Assembly: GCA_950295325.1 (NCBI GenBank)
Contig: OX485806.1
Location: forward strand, 19,284,001-19,344,000
DNA length: 60,000 nucleotides
From: Polytrichum commune
Taxonomy: Eukaryota; Streptophyta; Polytrichopsida; Polytrichales; Polytrichaceae
Direction: 5' to 3'
Part shown: piece by piece, positions 35,570 to 48,780 of the stretch
Layout of the letters: every line of letters starts with the position of its first letter
How positions within the stretch are numbered: the stretch's first letter is position 1
Program-made: the position numbers and the translations under genes
Notes under the pieces: model-generated
The model's input: only the letters and a program-made list of their open reading frames with translations
Told to the model about the DNA's origin: nothing
The model's database searches: none

Positions 35570-35905
35570 CGGGGAGTGGACTCTGCATTGGAAACCTAAT
35601 GACGTGCATGGATCACTATGAAATCAAACCCCCTATATATGAGAAGTTCATAGAGAAAAACATATGTATGTGTACTAATGGCATGCTAAATAATGGACTC
35701 ATGTATTTATACTTAACTTTTCAGTTTAATGTAATAAATGCTTCCACCACACATACAAACTATACATCATAATTAAGTAAGATTGTATTACATATAAAAT
35801 CCATTTTCACTTTTAAACGAGAGAGTCATTGGATGTTTTTTTATCCATAGCATGTACCTCAAAGATTGTATCAAACAAACAAAGATAAGAGCACAATAAC
35901 ATAGT
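35570..35905. repeat. Dispersed 335-bp repeat, copy 1 (pair with 56102-56432)
   Basis: Collinear with 56102-56432, same orientation, roughly 80-85 percent similar by eye: 'ccccctatatatgagaag', 'atggactcatgtatttatac', 'attgtatcaaacaaacaaag'. The TATA-like and poly-purine words are LTR-like, but TG..CA termini and target duplications are not evident. A 20-kb element bounded by the two is unlikely, because both genes of the window region lie partly between unrelated repeats. Confidence 0.6.
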
Positions 35906-38900
35906 TGTCGTGTAAATAACGATCGTGTGCCACTGCAGCTCGAGTACCAACCACCACTAACAAATTAAACTAAAACATAGCAAAGGCACACATACACATC
36001 ACACCTTCACAGCTAGGGTTTGACTCTCTTCCTTCTCACTTGGCAAAAAGCCAAGCCAAGGAGGAGGCTCTTCACTTAGGAGCATCTCTCCAACTCCTAG
36101 GGTTCATCCATCCAAATCTAAGTGGATGAACCCCCCGGATGTGGTGTGGCTGCCGACGCCGCATACCGTGACAACTATTGTGATTACCGATGCGTGGGAA
36201 AGGCATGTCAAGTTGCGGACAGAGGCAAGAAAAAATTCTCGCACATGAGCATACCTCTCACTCATTCAACATTTTTTTTTTAAATATATATTTTTTGGAT
36301 TTCATTTCTCACTAGAATTAGCATCAAACTCCCTGGATTGGTCTAGACCAAGTAATTTTGAAATGAGTTGGCTAGTAAACCTTAGGGAGGCATGTTTTTA
36401 TGTTGGATGAATGGGAGGTGTGAGAGTATGCAAGAAATTTCTCTAGCCTTTGCCCATGGCCCGACATGCCTTGCCTAAGCCTTGGGAAGTGCACAACTTT
36501 AGAGGCTTATAATGTTAAGGGGTTCAAGTCCACCTCCATGTGGCCCTTGCTCCCCATGGTGAGTCACATGGTTAAATGAAGCAATGACCAATAAGAGATT
36601 GTTTTTTTTTTGGCCCCGATTCTAGTTCTCTCATCCAAATACCCATCTCACATTGGGACGCCTTTATTGCACGAGTTGTTGTATCATTGTACCCCCCAAT
36701 GTCCTTTGACGACATAAAGTGAGTGGGCCAAGAGAATGCATTGAAAATACATCATAAGGAACCATTTTAATTATACCTTATCTGTCTCGGCACAAAAAAT
36801 ATGTTTTCTTGGGTGAAGCGAAGCCACACATGTTCAAAAACGTCGGTTTTGCAACAAAGTCGGTCAGTCAGTCTGCCAAGGTAAAAGAATTTTGACCTTA
36901 CCATGTGCCTGCCGACCCTTGAAGCGCTTGGGTTACAAGTTTGGTCCATGTGATTTTTTTCGTGATCTAGAAACATCTGCATCCAACTCTAATAGGAATC
37001 AGAGGTTTTGAGGTTTACAAAACCACCATTTGGGACCGGAGTTGAAAACGGACAGTTCTACCCAATAAAAGAGAGACCAAACTTGAACCCAAGCTCCTCA
37101 TGATTGATTAGACATATGTTTAGAGCCCAAATTGTTTTACCTTGGCCCATTGAACTGCGTTTCAAAAGCAATGTTCTTGAAAGTGTATGGCCTCCACTTG
37201 ACGGTGCCACAAATTACTATGCACCGGTTGGTTGGAACACGCGGAAAAGTTATTGTAGCATGAAAAAGTTATATTGAACTCGATACCCGCAAGCAAAGTG
37301 CTTAAATTGATAAGGTACCGCTTGTACTTAAGTAAAGGTGCATTGCAAAGATTTTCTTTAGACATATCCCTTTTAAGCGAGGACGACATGGGGGCAAATT
37401 TACATGTACCGCCTTTTGGGCATCCCAATGTCTAGAGAGAGGGAATTATTGCTTACGAGCATACCTCTCATCCATCCAACATAAAAACCTCACTCTCTAT
37501 GGGCTTGTTGCCGGTTCATCTCAAATGAACTTGAGTAGATTGATTCAAGGTCTTTAAAAGCTACGAGTAATTCATAAGAAGTGTCATCCGAAAAGTTATC
37601 ATAGTGACATTAAATATCATATGGTAGTGTTGTCATTCAATTTCAACACTACCTCTGAGCATGCACCACAAGTGGAAAGAAACCGTTGATTTTGTATGCA
37701 AAACAACCAACTAAAAATCATAGGGGAGCATCTCTCAACGAAAAAAGTTTCATAGGATAGCTCTCGCGTATGGAATTCATATATGATTTGCTCATAGACA
37801 TGAAACTGGAGGTTATGGATAAAATTTTGTTGTGTGGACAATGAAATACCGGGTGTTGAAAGCACTTTCCACATGGATGAGTGTTTGTAATTCATGAGCC
37901 TCAAATGATATATTAGAAATTGTTTTTTTGGAAAAAGAAGAAGAAAAGAGTCGAAGCTTTGCACCAATATATGCTTTGTGAATCACTACCATGTCAATTT
38001 GTCTCTAATGTAGCCAAGCCTATAGCGAGATCTTCCTTTTGGCAATACCTATTTCTCACCATTAAATTGTCAACAAGTGTGTGCAACTGTGTTATTGAGT
38101 AAGTCATTGTTAAAACGCAATTAATCATATGTAGCCTCAAGTACAAAATAACACCACTTTGGCCATTTATAGTAGCAGTGTAAGAAGGATGCAAGAACAT
38201 TTGAAGAAGCGCACCAACCTTGGCCAATGGCTGATCGAGGATCAATCTACTCCACAAGGTGGTGTAAGAAGTGATTCACAAAAGGGGGACAACATCTTCA
38301 TGCAATGAAAGGCTCTCACTCATCATAAAGTCGATTCCCACCTAGCAATCCAACATGAATGGACCCCCCTTAGTTGACAGTAAAAGGTTCATTTCTTAAA
38401 ACAACTTTGCAAAGTTTTGTAGGTTGCATATGAATTTATTATCTTTTGGAAAAAAAATTGCATGGATTCTTTACAGTTTTGCAAATATATGGAGGTTCTT
38501 TGAAAAAAATCCAAGCTATTTAACTTGCTCAAAATAGAAAATGTTTTGGAAGTGTCGTTTTTAGGCCCAGAGGATGCACCTTTCATAACCTTCCAGTATA
38601 AGTATATGTGAGTGCACAAAAGGGATATTGATTTGAACTTTTTGGTACTAAATACATATGCTACACAAACTATAACTCGTAGGTATGCACATGTATGGAG
38701 AACCTCTAGAAAATATACAACATTTTTACATGTATGGTAGGGTCACTAGACTTTATGGGATAAGTATTTAATCATTGGATGGAGCACATGAATCCAATTG
38801 ACAGATGAACCATCCATCAAACACAGAAATTGGTTTATGTTGTTATTAAAAAGGAACCAACAATAAGTGGACTTACAATCTAACGGATCATTTGATGGTA

Positions 38901-39154
38901 GATTTTAAAACAATAATTGCAATAGCTTATGTGACATATATTATAGACTTAGATTTTGATGAGTTGCATCCAGGGGGATGAAAAAATCTTCAATGGCTTT
39001 ATTAGTAAATGCTAGGGTTTACATCATATATATGATAGAGGTTCATTCTTATTCAAAGGTATAAACCTATCCCTGCTAGTTTTGGACATAGTGGAGCAAC
39101 ACATGATTCTCGTTAACTATGCGAACATTTCGGACACTGAAAAGAGAAGGATAC
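35906..39154. other. Intergenic, no gene recognised
   Basis: About 37450-37565 repeats the segment at 15618-15735 ('gcatacctctcatccatcca', 'aacataaaaac'). Short ORFs (36982-36767, 37428-37162, 37967-37617, 38257-37994, 38619-38389) have no domain I recognise and are isolated. Confidence 0.45.
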
Positions 39155-39541
39155 TACACTAAATATTGTATTTAGTGTCACAAGTTTTATACTAATTGAA
39201 AACTGCCCATGTAGAGTCACCAACATTAAATGTAAACCTAACATCATTTGTCATTCCTTGTAAAAATATTTGGGCATTATAGATGTACAATGTTGTAATA
39301 ATTTCCAGTTACTACATGATTTTTCATCCAAATCTCAATCATCCATGACGATGTTTCATTGCAAATTTGTTAGAATGCAAAACATACCATACTTTGTTTC
39401 CAGAATTAAGATGGATTTCATCCAAATTTCAATCATTCATGGCAGGTACTTGTAACCACATTCATAAGAAATGTCATGAGAAAAGTTGCCAAAGTGACAT
39501 AAAATAACACCATTATGACACTAAATACATTATTTAGTGTA
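39155..39541. mobile_element. MITE with palindromic termini (387 bp), full copy
   Basis: Ends TACACTAAATATTGTATTTA (39155) and the inverse GACACTAAATAC...TTTAGTGTA (39517-39541), about 25-bp inverted repeats with internal palindromes. Interior shared with 34977 and 35300. Non-coding. Confidence 0.7.
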
Positions 39542-40403
39542 GCCTTCCATCCCCTAAGACCATCATCCCCAATGGGTTAGTACTAGAGTCAATCCAGTCT
39601 CATCTTTTTTTTTTACACTATTTAGGTATCTATAATGAGGATTTCATGTTTTTGGCACCACGGGTTTGAATATCTAGCTAGCATTTGAGTATATTTGGAT
39701 TTATGCATGAATTTTGGACAATTCCAATTGCCATTATCATGTACATTAGATTGCAAAACTTCACAAATATGGTGGTTGGTGAACATAGAATACAAACATT
39801 CAAAGTTGTGGTTGTTGTGTTGTTGCTTTTGTGGTTGTCAATTTGATTTTTTTTATTATCCCAACAAGTGTACATCCCTTGTTATTTTTGAACAAGTGGT
39901 ATGTCCAAATATACTTAAATGTCAAATTTGACCGTTTATTTATTTATTTTGATACCATTCGGCTCTACATACCATGCAAGAACCTTCATACCTAGGCAGA
40001 TCACCCTAGTATCGATTTGGTTTAAAATGGTATTAACCCAAATAATAACTTGGGTATGCAGAAGATTCTCTCGGCTTGATATACCCACCAAATATTAATA
40101 TTTGACCAATATCACAATTATGGTCTCAGAATGTACACAAAACTTCGTTAGAATTGTTAGAATGCAAAATTGTTAAAATTGCAAAATTATTAGGGTGTAG
40201 AATATACCAAAACTTGGGTGACTTTGATATATTTATTGATGTTGATTATTCATACCATACATTCACCTATATACTAGACCAACATTGATACCGTGATCCT
40301 CACAACAAGATCAACCTTAAACATGGAACATGTAGATGTATTAAGGGAACATTGAATAATGGGCTATACATTCAAGGTATGATTTGGCTCACTAATGGGC
40401 AAT
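39542..40403. other. Intergenic, nothing recognised
   Basis: AT-rich. The overlapping ORFs on both strands at 39678-39931 are mutual shadows without known domains. Confidence 0.4.
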
Positions 40404-40620
40404 GAATGGGGAGAACCGACTGCTAGTTACACATGAACCGGTTGAGATTGAGAAATAACCGGTTGAAGTTCAAGACTTTGATAAATTACCTACCCAATAA
40501 AGAAAAACTGAAAGATGTCAACATGTAACCGTTGGTCTTGGAAACACTAGGGATCTTGACCAATTATGCTTTAAAATCTCCCCAGGCATTGGCTAGTGGC
40601 GACAAATTTACTTGTCAGTA
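40404..40620. repeat. Dispersed repeat (pair with 24636-25080), version without the hairpin arm
   Basis: Collinear with 24636-24950 but lacks the 60-bp hairpin-like segment between 'gaaaaactgaaagat' and 'aacatgtaaccg'. It acts as a natural empty-site comparison. Confidence 0.55.
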
Positions 40621-41273
40621 ACTCTAATGTGAGGGCATTAGAGTTATTGGTAAAGTAAAGCAAATGAAACCATGAGTTTAGTCCCAGCCTTGATTTTTTT
40701 AGAATTAACACAAAGTCACCCGAGTTCTCTCAATGCTTAAAGTATCATGTATAAAGAGTGGTGCCAGGCTATAAAAAAACCGGTTTTCTCACTTGTCTTA
40801 CTACAAGGATGGGTGGGCCAAGCTAAGTCTTCTATAGGTTGATTGGGGATTTAGGGCAACAAGTCCCATGGGCATTCCCTATTTCAGATCTTAAAATTCT
40901 TTCAAAGTTTGAGAGGTGGAAAGAGAAGGTCCCAAAGTCTCACCCAACTTTCAAACAGGTTTCCAATGCATGACACACAAGGAGGTCACTCTTGGAATTT
41001 TACTAAACAACATGAGGAAAAACATAGGGTACCTTTAATTCAATAGAGCATAATTTATACAAATTTAGGAATTACTATAGCTTGGATAAAATGACTCATA
41101 CAATATTATATCTAAAGTAGGGTAGGTGAAAAGTATAGGTGGTATTTAAAGTAGGGTATGTAATATTTGGACAAATGAAGAATTTATGTGAGGTTCAATG
41201 AATGTGTTTGGATTGGATGAGAAATTTCCAAAAGTCATTCAATTTAGAAGTTGGCATTGGATATCTTGGTTTA

Positions 41274-41765
41274 GGGTTAGTTCACACACGAGCCAAAAGA
41301 CGTGACCATGAAATTGTGAGAGCCCAAAAGGAGTGTGCAAAGGCCATCCCAAGACACTTCCAAAATCATGTAATGTGGTCACAAGCCCTCAAGCATAATA
41401 TGATATCATATGTAATCGGGCCCTCAGCCAAATGCTATTTCAAGATATTTCTATTCATGCAAGGTCCTCACACATGATAAAATATAATAAATCAACAATT
41501 ATGAGATTTCAGAGTGCCATGGTCTCCAATTTTGTGTTAAGCCTACCTCCAAGAGGTGGTTTTTGAAAATAATCCAAGTGACCACGAAACATGATCCATT
41601 TGATATCATGTAGGAAACCATGTAGACTTTATATTAATTTTGCATTCACTTACTCCATTGGTCCCTCAAGCATAGTGTGAAGCAAACTTAGACCGGCTCC
41701 TCCTCTCCCACCAATGAGAATGCTTGAAGTGCAATGACCATGGGCCCCGAGTCTTGTGTGTGCTT
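41274..41765. mobile_element. PIF/Harbinger-like MITE, full copy in opposite orientation
   Basis: Left end GGGTTAGTTCACACACGAGC preceded by TTA (41271-41273). It is the reverse complement of 16573-17061 throughout, including the non-coding interior. The right end near 41765 is diverged ('gtgtgtgctttTAA'), so the second target copy is not certain. Short ORFs within (41202-41477, 41956-41666) are element sequence. Confidence 0.7.
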
Positions 41766-42720
41766 TTAAGGAAGTTTAGTGTTATTGGAGGATGTGTTTT
41801 GAATTGTGAAGGGGTTTCATGTGATCTGGTTTTGGATCTCACAAACACATCTGCAAGTTCAATACAAAGGCTAACCAAGTTTGAGACACATCGCATCCCC
41901 CTCTTCACAACAAACATGGTTCCACACTCCGTGGACTGTAGAAATAGCCAATCCAACTCATCTAGCGTACAAAACCGAGCAGTAAGCCTATAGAGATGGA
42001 TGAAACACGAAGTGTTGTTTCAAATATGTTGGATTGTAAGAAAGTGTTTGGAGAATCCAATATTGCAATCGTGAAAGTTATGCCCACAGTGGAGTATGAC
42101 GGACATCGATTCTTCAAGGTTGATTCAATTCCTCAACTTAATGCCAACTTGGTTTTGTCCGAGGATAGGCTTACGCGAGATAAAATTCAATCTACTTCAA
42201 TAACAACAATGAGTACATCATCGCCTCCTCCTCACCCATGTCCATGTTGGTTGGATTGGGATTAGATGTGGTCATTTGTATGTGTCTAGAAGTACAACTA
42301 TTAATTAAAGTTGCCAAGAAATGCAACAAAGAGAGACTGCCCAAAAAGAACACCCCAACTTCAATTTTCCAAGGAGCTGATAGTGGTATGTGGTGGAGTA
42401 GATGGGTTTGAATGTGACAATGTAAATGCATATTCAATTAAGTCAAATGTGACAATGGAGTATGATCTAGTGAGGAAGGTTTATTTGCTTGATCCCACAC
42501 ATACTAAGAGCTTGGATGAATTTGTGGGAAAAATCATAGTTATTAGAATTGCATTGTTGTCGATGAAACTTGAACTCCTACCCCTTGTAGACAATATTGT
42601 TGTTGGGCATTTGATTCTTTGTACAGAATTATGTTGGGTATCTTACTCATCTTGTAGGTTCATTCGGTTGTGTTTTTTAACACATTACTTGAATGTGAGA
42701 ACCATCTAATTCTTTCCTTT
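41766..42720 (+). other. Two unidentified short + strand ORFs (41996-42265, 42311-42709)
   Basis: The second ORF, 132 codons, includes VDGFECDNVNAYSIKSNVTM and ends with a hydrophobic stretch. The first includes VEYDGHRFFKVDSIPQLNAN. They lie 45 bp apart in different frames and could be pieces of one decayed coding sequence. I recognise neither, and there is no exon structure or neighbour that supports a gene. Confidence 0.2.
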
Positions 42721-44662
42721 CTTTTAGTTTTTGAAGGTAATCACACCAACTTGCAACACTTTAGGCATTGAGCACAATTGTTACTATTCGAAAGTTCCAT
42801 TAATGTATCGTTGTCATATTAACGTCAATTTATATCAATATTCTAAGATTTTGATAAATGGTACATTTTACAAATAAAATGGACTTTATAAAATAAGTTC
42901 TTGGTGTATACTACAATTACCTATAGGGTCTTGAAAATACCTAAAAAATGCCATTTTATCTACTAATGGGGTGATAATTATTCAAGAAATTTAGATGAAT
43001 AGCCCACCTTTAAATAACCCTTAACTGCATGTGGTTTACAAAAATAAAATTGCAAGTGACCTCCCCGTGACACCACGAGCTAAAGTAGAGGCGCCCATAA
43101 CCAATCGCTTAAGAGATTATGTGCCAAATTTGGAGAAGTATAAGGTAGTGCAAATTTTTCCCATGTAAGAAGAAAGAAATAAGGAGGATTGCCAAAAAAA
43201 AATTGCTAATTTAATTCCTTGAAATGAAATTATTGCGAGTTTTTGAAGCCAAAAGTTGGCCCAAACACATTACCAATGTCTAGAGTCTACCATAACCGCT
43301 AGTTTGAGACAAATCCCTCAAAACCGGGGACATGTGTCATGACACTATCGATTCCTTGGTGATACCATAACCGAAGTTGGAGACTTAGGGTTAGTTTCCA
43401 TGTAGGCCACTTTGACCACCTAATTCTAATCAAAATGTAGATTCCACTTGGCGACATCTACATTTCCACTAGAATCTCATGGGCGAAGCGACCTACATGG
43501 AAACCAAGCTTAGAAACCGTGAAACATGGAACCTTATTTTAACCACCCATGAAAAGAAATTACTGAAATCAGTCCCAGCCTGATCAAAATTATGGCACCC
43601 TACAGATTACCGATGGGATCATGATCAGGAATGAGCACCTCTATTGTAAACGAGCTCTTGATGGAAAGTTTTTTTTCTAAAGAGGGATTACACCCACAGT
43701 TTCGTCCCTCCTTGAGTGACTTTCCAAACAACTATTGTGAAGAAGGGGATCTTGACTAAACGACCAACGATAAGCTTGTGGAAAACACTCCCTTTCTACA
43801 AATTGAAATCACACATACCCCAAGACACTCTATTGGACATGTTCAGCCTCTTGCACTCGTTACAAAAATGTCATCAGCTTATTGAATGGCCATCATCGGC
43901 CAGCCATATTCAAGTGCTCTTCTGGAAAGGAACAAACGGAACGGAACAATTTGCAGCTTCCCTCTGAATCTAATAATTGCAACTGACAAAAACTGCTCAG
44001 AGGGTGATTGAAGCACAAACTGGAGGTTACAATCTCTCACATTCCCAACGTTATGGTTTGCGACGTATTTTACAGGGACTGATGCATCTATGACCTAAAC
44101 TTTTCTGACCCCTTGAAACCCGTGTGCATATAATCATCACCCAAATTGACCATCCTATCAAATAAATTCTTCCCACTTTGCACTCTAGATAATAACTGCA
44201 GTAGGTACTACCTACACCAACGACATTGATTGATACATTGACTGGATTGTCCTAGCTGTATCTGCTCTACCTAATATCCTTCGGGGCCTAATGTCACCCT
44301 GCAAAACTCCCGTCACTGGAATAATAATGACAGTTTATCCTCAGCGCCTAGTGACGTCTACAAGTGCCACCTTTTAGAAAATTACAAAAGGTGCAGCTGA
44401 AGTATGCTGCACAGATGGGCAGACATTAAGGAAATGAATGGTGTCACAACCAACTGACCAGCTTAATAAATTGAGAGAGATTGTGGGCACTTACTGGGAT
44501 CGATGACCCAGAACCCCCAACGTTTGAAACAATTGTCTGCCAAGTGTGCGTGGGAATTGGGGCTGGAAATTAGGTCAAGAATTTCCTGAGTTTGCAGTAG
44601 TCAGTCACAGTGGCTCCGATCCATAAAGCCAAAAATTTCAGGAGGTGCTAGAGGTATGTTGA
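42721..44662. other. Intergenic and 3' flank of the WEB gene; small foldback at 43393-43507
   Basis: 'gtttccatgtaggcc' (about 43394) and its inverse 'cctacatggaaac' (about 43492) bracket 115 bp, a small foldback element. Nothing else is recognised. The ORF at 43716-43967 has no domain. The WEB gene's 3' UTR should occupy the right-hand end of this stretch, but no polyadenylation signal can be fixed. Confidence 0.4.
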
Positions 44663-47600
44663 TTATTTCACCTTCTTGCTGAAATATGAGCCAAGTTTCG
44701 TTGAGAATAAATTCTTCTTAGCCTTTTCATCTCCAAAATTGAATTGCTGCACCTGATCTCCTGATTGGGGAGTACTGGGGCTCAGACTAGGGCTTTGAGA
44801 GCGTCTGTTCGATTTCATGGTGAAGGACACGCCTTTGCGGTTCATAATTCCCTCCTTTTGATTTGTAGAGGTTGGGGATCCGTTTAGGGTGACACCATTG
44901 GTGCCAACTGCCTGAAATACTGCTGCAACAGCAGCTTTTCGCCGTTGCTCATTCTCGGATCTCCACTTTCGGAGCTCCCCTTCAACTGCAGACTTGGCAG
45001 CTTCAGCTGCCTCAGCTATTTGAATTGCCTGTTTCATGGCTGCTTGGCTGGAATCTATCAGGTGCTTGGCTGCGTCCATTTTGGTCAAAGTCTCTAGCTC
45101 GCTGGCTTTTGCTGCCTCAACCTGGAAACGATCCATTTCAAAGTTACAAATGCTTGTAATGAATTTGGCCTCAAATGTAAGTCAGAGTCTGGGAGTTGAA
45201 GTCCCGCAGGAATTAGTTAGATTGTCAGCATGGACTGGTCATCAAGGGTATCGTAAACTGCCCTCAGCATACCCATGGAGCCTCTAGTGCTTACGAGCAA
45301 CAAAAATAGCATTCCATTGAAATCCCACTATGGGTAACAGATGACTCGGCACTCATGTGAGATTGGGGCAATTTGGGTCACGATGAAGTAAATCAAACCT
45401 GGGCCAGAGCTGCTGCAACACGTTTGTTAGCCAAATCATCAGCATCAAGCACCTTCTTTTTCATCGTCTCGAATTCATCATGGGAGAGTGTGATATCTGC
45501 GCCACCTTGCTTGACCTCTGTGTCGCTAGTCACCCTCTTCTTCAGGGACTCAACCTAGAAACATTGCCGAAAGTCAAGCTTGCAACACCCCCATACAGTG
45601 ACAAACTTTTGATCACGTGCTGTGATGAAACATTTGGACGTTCATTTCAGGTGATTTCATGCGGCAGCAGGATTTACAATCTCTATGGTTGCAATACTTG
45701 GTGGAAGTTATACGGCAATCATCGCAGACAGTTCAAATACACAAACAACGCTAATGTGGTCAGTTTGTTGTGACTTGACTTCTAGATAACAATCAGCATT
45801 TAAATTTGTTTCCGGGGGCACAATTATACCTCGGCAACTGCAAAAGCTTCAGAAGCCCTTGCAGCCTCGGTCTCTTTAATGGCCGCCAGCAATCGACTCT
45901 CAAGGGTGCTACTATGTGCCAAGGCTTGCTCCAACTCTTGTTTTCTTGCATAAGCTTCTTGTTTTGCTTGAGCTGCAGCCGATCTTGCTTCGCTTGCTTC
46001 TGTAGTCACCTGTTTCAGAATGACATGTATCTTTCAATCACATTTGTTCAACATCGTGCTGAAATGACATAGGCGTCAGAATGACCTCTGGTTATATAGT
46101 GCCGACTCATTCTGGCGCAAAGAGCAGAGAAGAAAAGATTTTGAAGAGAATTCCTGACCTGCTCAAAGTCTTCGTGCAATCTTGACAGAGACTCCTTGGC
46201 TCTCGTTTCTCCTGCTATAGACGCCTCCAGGTCAGCTTGCAGTCGACTTAATTGCTCTTCCATCTCAGCAGAAGAATCTTCTGCTTCCTTCTTCAGATTT
46301 ACTAGCTGGTTGTTTGCATTTTTCAACTCAGCTTTAAGTGATGCTAGGGATGCCAGCAATCGTCTCTCCTCCTCTTCTGTGCCCTTGAATGTTGCAGTGT
46401 ATTCTTCCAGCTGAGTTGCCATAGCCCTAGCCTTCAACCAGTTACAAAGAATCAAAAACACCATCTTAAGAATTGTTCTACATCGAAGAAACAGTTCAAT
46501 TATTCTGTATATCTCATCCTCTAAACACAGCTGGATTTCAGGCACATTTTGGTATACCGATTCTACGAAGTACCTCTCAGTACAGACCGAGTTCTTAACC
46601 AGGTGTAGTGTTTATGAATGTGAAGGTCATCACCTTTCCATCATCAAGGCCTCTCTAGCATTGAAAACATTTCAATGTCTCTCTTCGTGCACTATATTCG
46701 GGAATCACCACATCCCAGAGTTGTGTCATACATTTTGCATGAAGGGGCATGAACCTGCTGTAAATCTGTACTGTGTTGACGGGAGGTTTCACTTTATATT
46801 CTTCAAATCTGAACGATTTCCTTTAAGACCCCAAAGCATGTAACCAAGACCTTGAAAAGCTTCCTTGGCTGTGCCCCGACCGTGTCTTTGAGACACAGGT
46901 CACAAGCGTAAGGTGGACACAAATAGAAAACCTCCTTGCTTGAATTTAATCTCCTCAAAATGAAATCTCAAGTGGGTATGATGCACCCTTGAACATTTAA
47001 TGCTAATGTGCAAGTGTATGCAGGTTGTAATCTCATAAAAACTTGAGAAATTCCTGTTCCTGTACAAATTTGGGAGGTTCCATGCATTAACCAGAAGATC
47101 GTTTCTCTTGAAACAATTTGTTAAATGGTTGTTTGGAATACTATTTAAATGTTTTATTTCTAGTTGTGGTGCATGCTCGAAGGCAGTGTTGGAATTTGAA
47201 CGAAGAGCAACCTATTTCGGTTCATTGAGTGTCAAACTCATTTAGCACCTCTCGGTATGCCAAAATGTGTTTGACCCTCAATGACCCGAAATACAATGTC
47301 CTTTTGTTCCATCCTGCACAATACCTAGTAGCACTAAGCATGCAGCAAAAACTTACCAAACATGGAAGTTGTTCGTCTGCAAAACAACCAACCCCCGACC
47401 AAAAGACTTATTGAGTTAATAGAGAACTCTAATATGTACCTTCTCTTTAGCAAGTTCAGCGTCCTCGACCTCGATTTTCATTCTCTGAAGGTTCAGAATT
47501 GCCTCTGACTCTGCTCGGGAGGCTCTCCTCTCTGCTTCCTTTGTGGCAGTCAGTTCATCCCTCAGCTTCTCCACAGCGGCGATTATCTGCTCTTGTTTCT

Positions 47601-48727
47601 CTTCAGCATCCTTTAGCTCATTCCTCAACTTCTCAACCTCCCCAGCAGCTGTGCTAGCTGCACTTTTTACCCTCTCAGACTCCGCGTCTCTGGTTATCTG
47701 TAGCTCTCTTTCAGCTTCTTTGCGGGCTATATTAGCCTTAGCGAGCAAGTCTTTTGTGGTCTTTAAGTCTGTCATGAGCTCATCAATTCCGTGCGCTGTT
47801 AGTTCGTTCTGTTCATGAGCATCTTGTTCCTCGGTTTCTGCCGAAGGAACAGCATCATATATCATAGCTTCTTTCAGCCTATCATTCTGTTCTTGAATTC
47901 TTGTGAGAGCCGTAAGGGTACTCTCATGCTCAATCTTTGAACCCTCCAGCATGGCTTGAAGGTTGCTAATTTTCTCCATTTCACGTTCAAATGGAGATGT
48001 GACCCCTGCTTGTTGTTCTAAAGTTGCATCCAACTGTGCCTCCCAAGATGAGGCGTCAGTTTCAGAAGTGTTGTCTGATTTCTTTGTGCTCCCCTCCAAG
48101 AGATATTTTATTTCAGAAAGTTCCTTGAGAGCAATGGCTGCTTTGATCTCTGCCGTCGCAAGCTGGCTTTGCATCTTTCCCAGCTCCTCTCGTGTTTGTT
48201 GTAACTCCGTCTCCAAGGAAACAATTTTCTGCCACACGTTGCAAGCAACAGCTAAATGAGGCTCAACTCTGTACAAAAGGACGTAGCTACTACCATTGTA
48301 GTTCGTTCAGTCCCTTGAACAGATTTGTAGATCCTTTGCTCCTGGGAAACCCGACCTTTACCATGAAAGACCCACTGACACACTCTAGCTGTATTTTGAA
48401 TAGGCTCCGACCTTGTTGAGAACAAATCATTACACAATTAGATGACCTCCGAAAAAGAAGACAGAGCATGTGCTGAAAGGAGAGGGCCCTTCTCCTTATC
48501 GCAAGAAGCTATCTTCAAGTCACAAGCGATAAGCATACCTCAGCGTTCACAGTATTGACGGTGGGGAATATCCGCGGTGACTTTGCAGGAGAAACATGTT
48601 CACCAAACATATTAACTGCATCCCTAACAGATGCAAATGGAGCTGCTGTATCGATCTCTGCCATGGTCGATGACCTGAAATTTGGAACAATCAACTGGTT
48701 AGACATACGGATCTCTCCGTCCCTCAT
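44663..48727 (-). CDS. WEB/DUF827 family coiled-coil protein, six coding exons, about 681 aa
   Basis: Exons (- strand): 48727-48539, 48228-47440, 46431-46159, 46009-45830, 45554-45399, 45121-44663. All introns are GT-AG and phase 0, joining to one frame with a terminal stop. The N-terminus has EIDTAAPFASVRDAVNMFGE (24-43), the family's EIDTSAPF.SV..AV..FGE signature. Residues 64-570 are almost continuous coiled coil rich in Glu, Lys, Ala and Leu. Exon 5 has ITLSHDEFETM and VAAALAQ, and exon 6 has AVEGELRKWRSE, both typical of the family's C-terminal part. The end KLGSYFSKKVK resembles the usual basic tail. In Arabidopsis WEB1 and PMI2 act together in the cytosol to sustain actin-based chloroplast photorelocation; which paralogue this is cannot be told. 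Start: first ATG in the exon. ATG 48664, in the strong context ACCATGG, would give 660 aa. Confidence 0.9.
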
Positions 48728-48780
48728 GTCCACTCAAGGAAAGACGGAGAGCCAATTTTCTCTCGTCAGAACAAAGTAGT
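48728..48780 (-). other. 5' UTR part of WEB exon with the start codon
   Basis: A good acceptor (ACAATTTCAG, ending at 48781) precedes this leader segment on the - strand. The leader therefore continues in an upstream exon, best placed at 51053 and beyond. Confidence 0.55.

Noticed and set aside
47543-48259. + strand ORFs opposite the large WEB exon
   Set aside because: Serine-rich antisense shadows of a Glu/Lys/Ala-rich coiled-coil exon.
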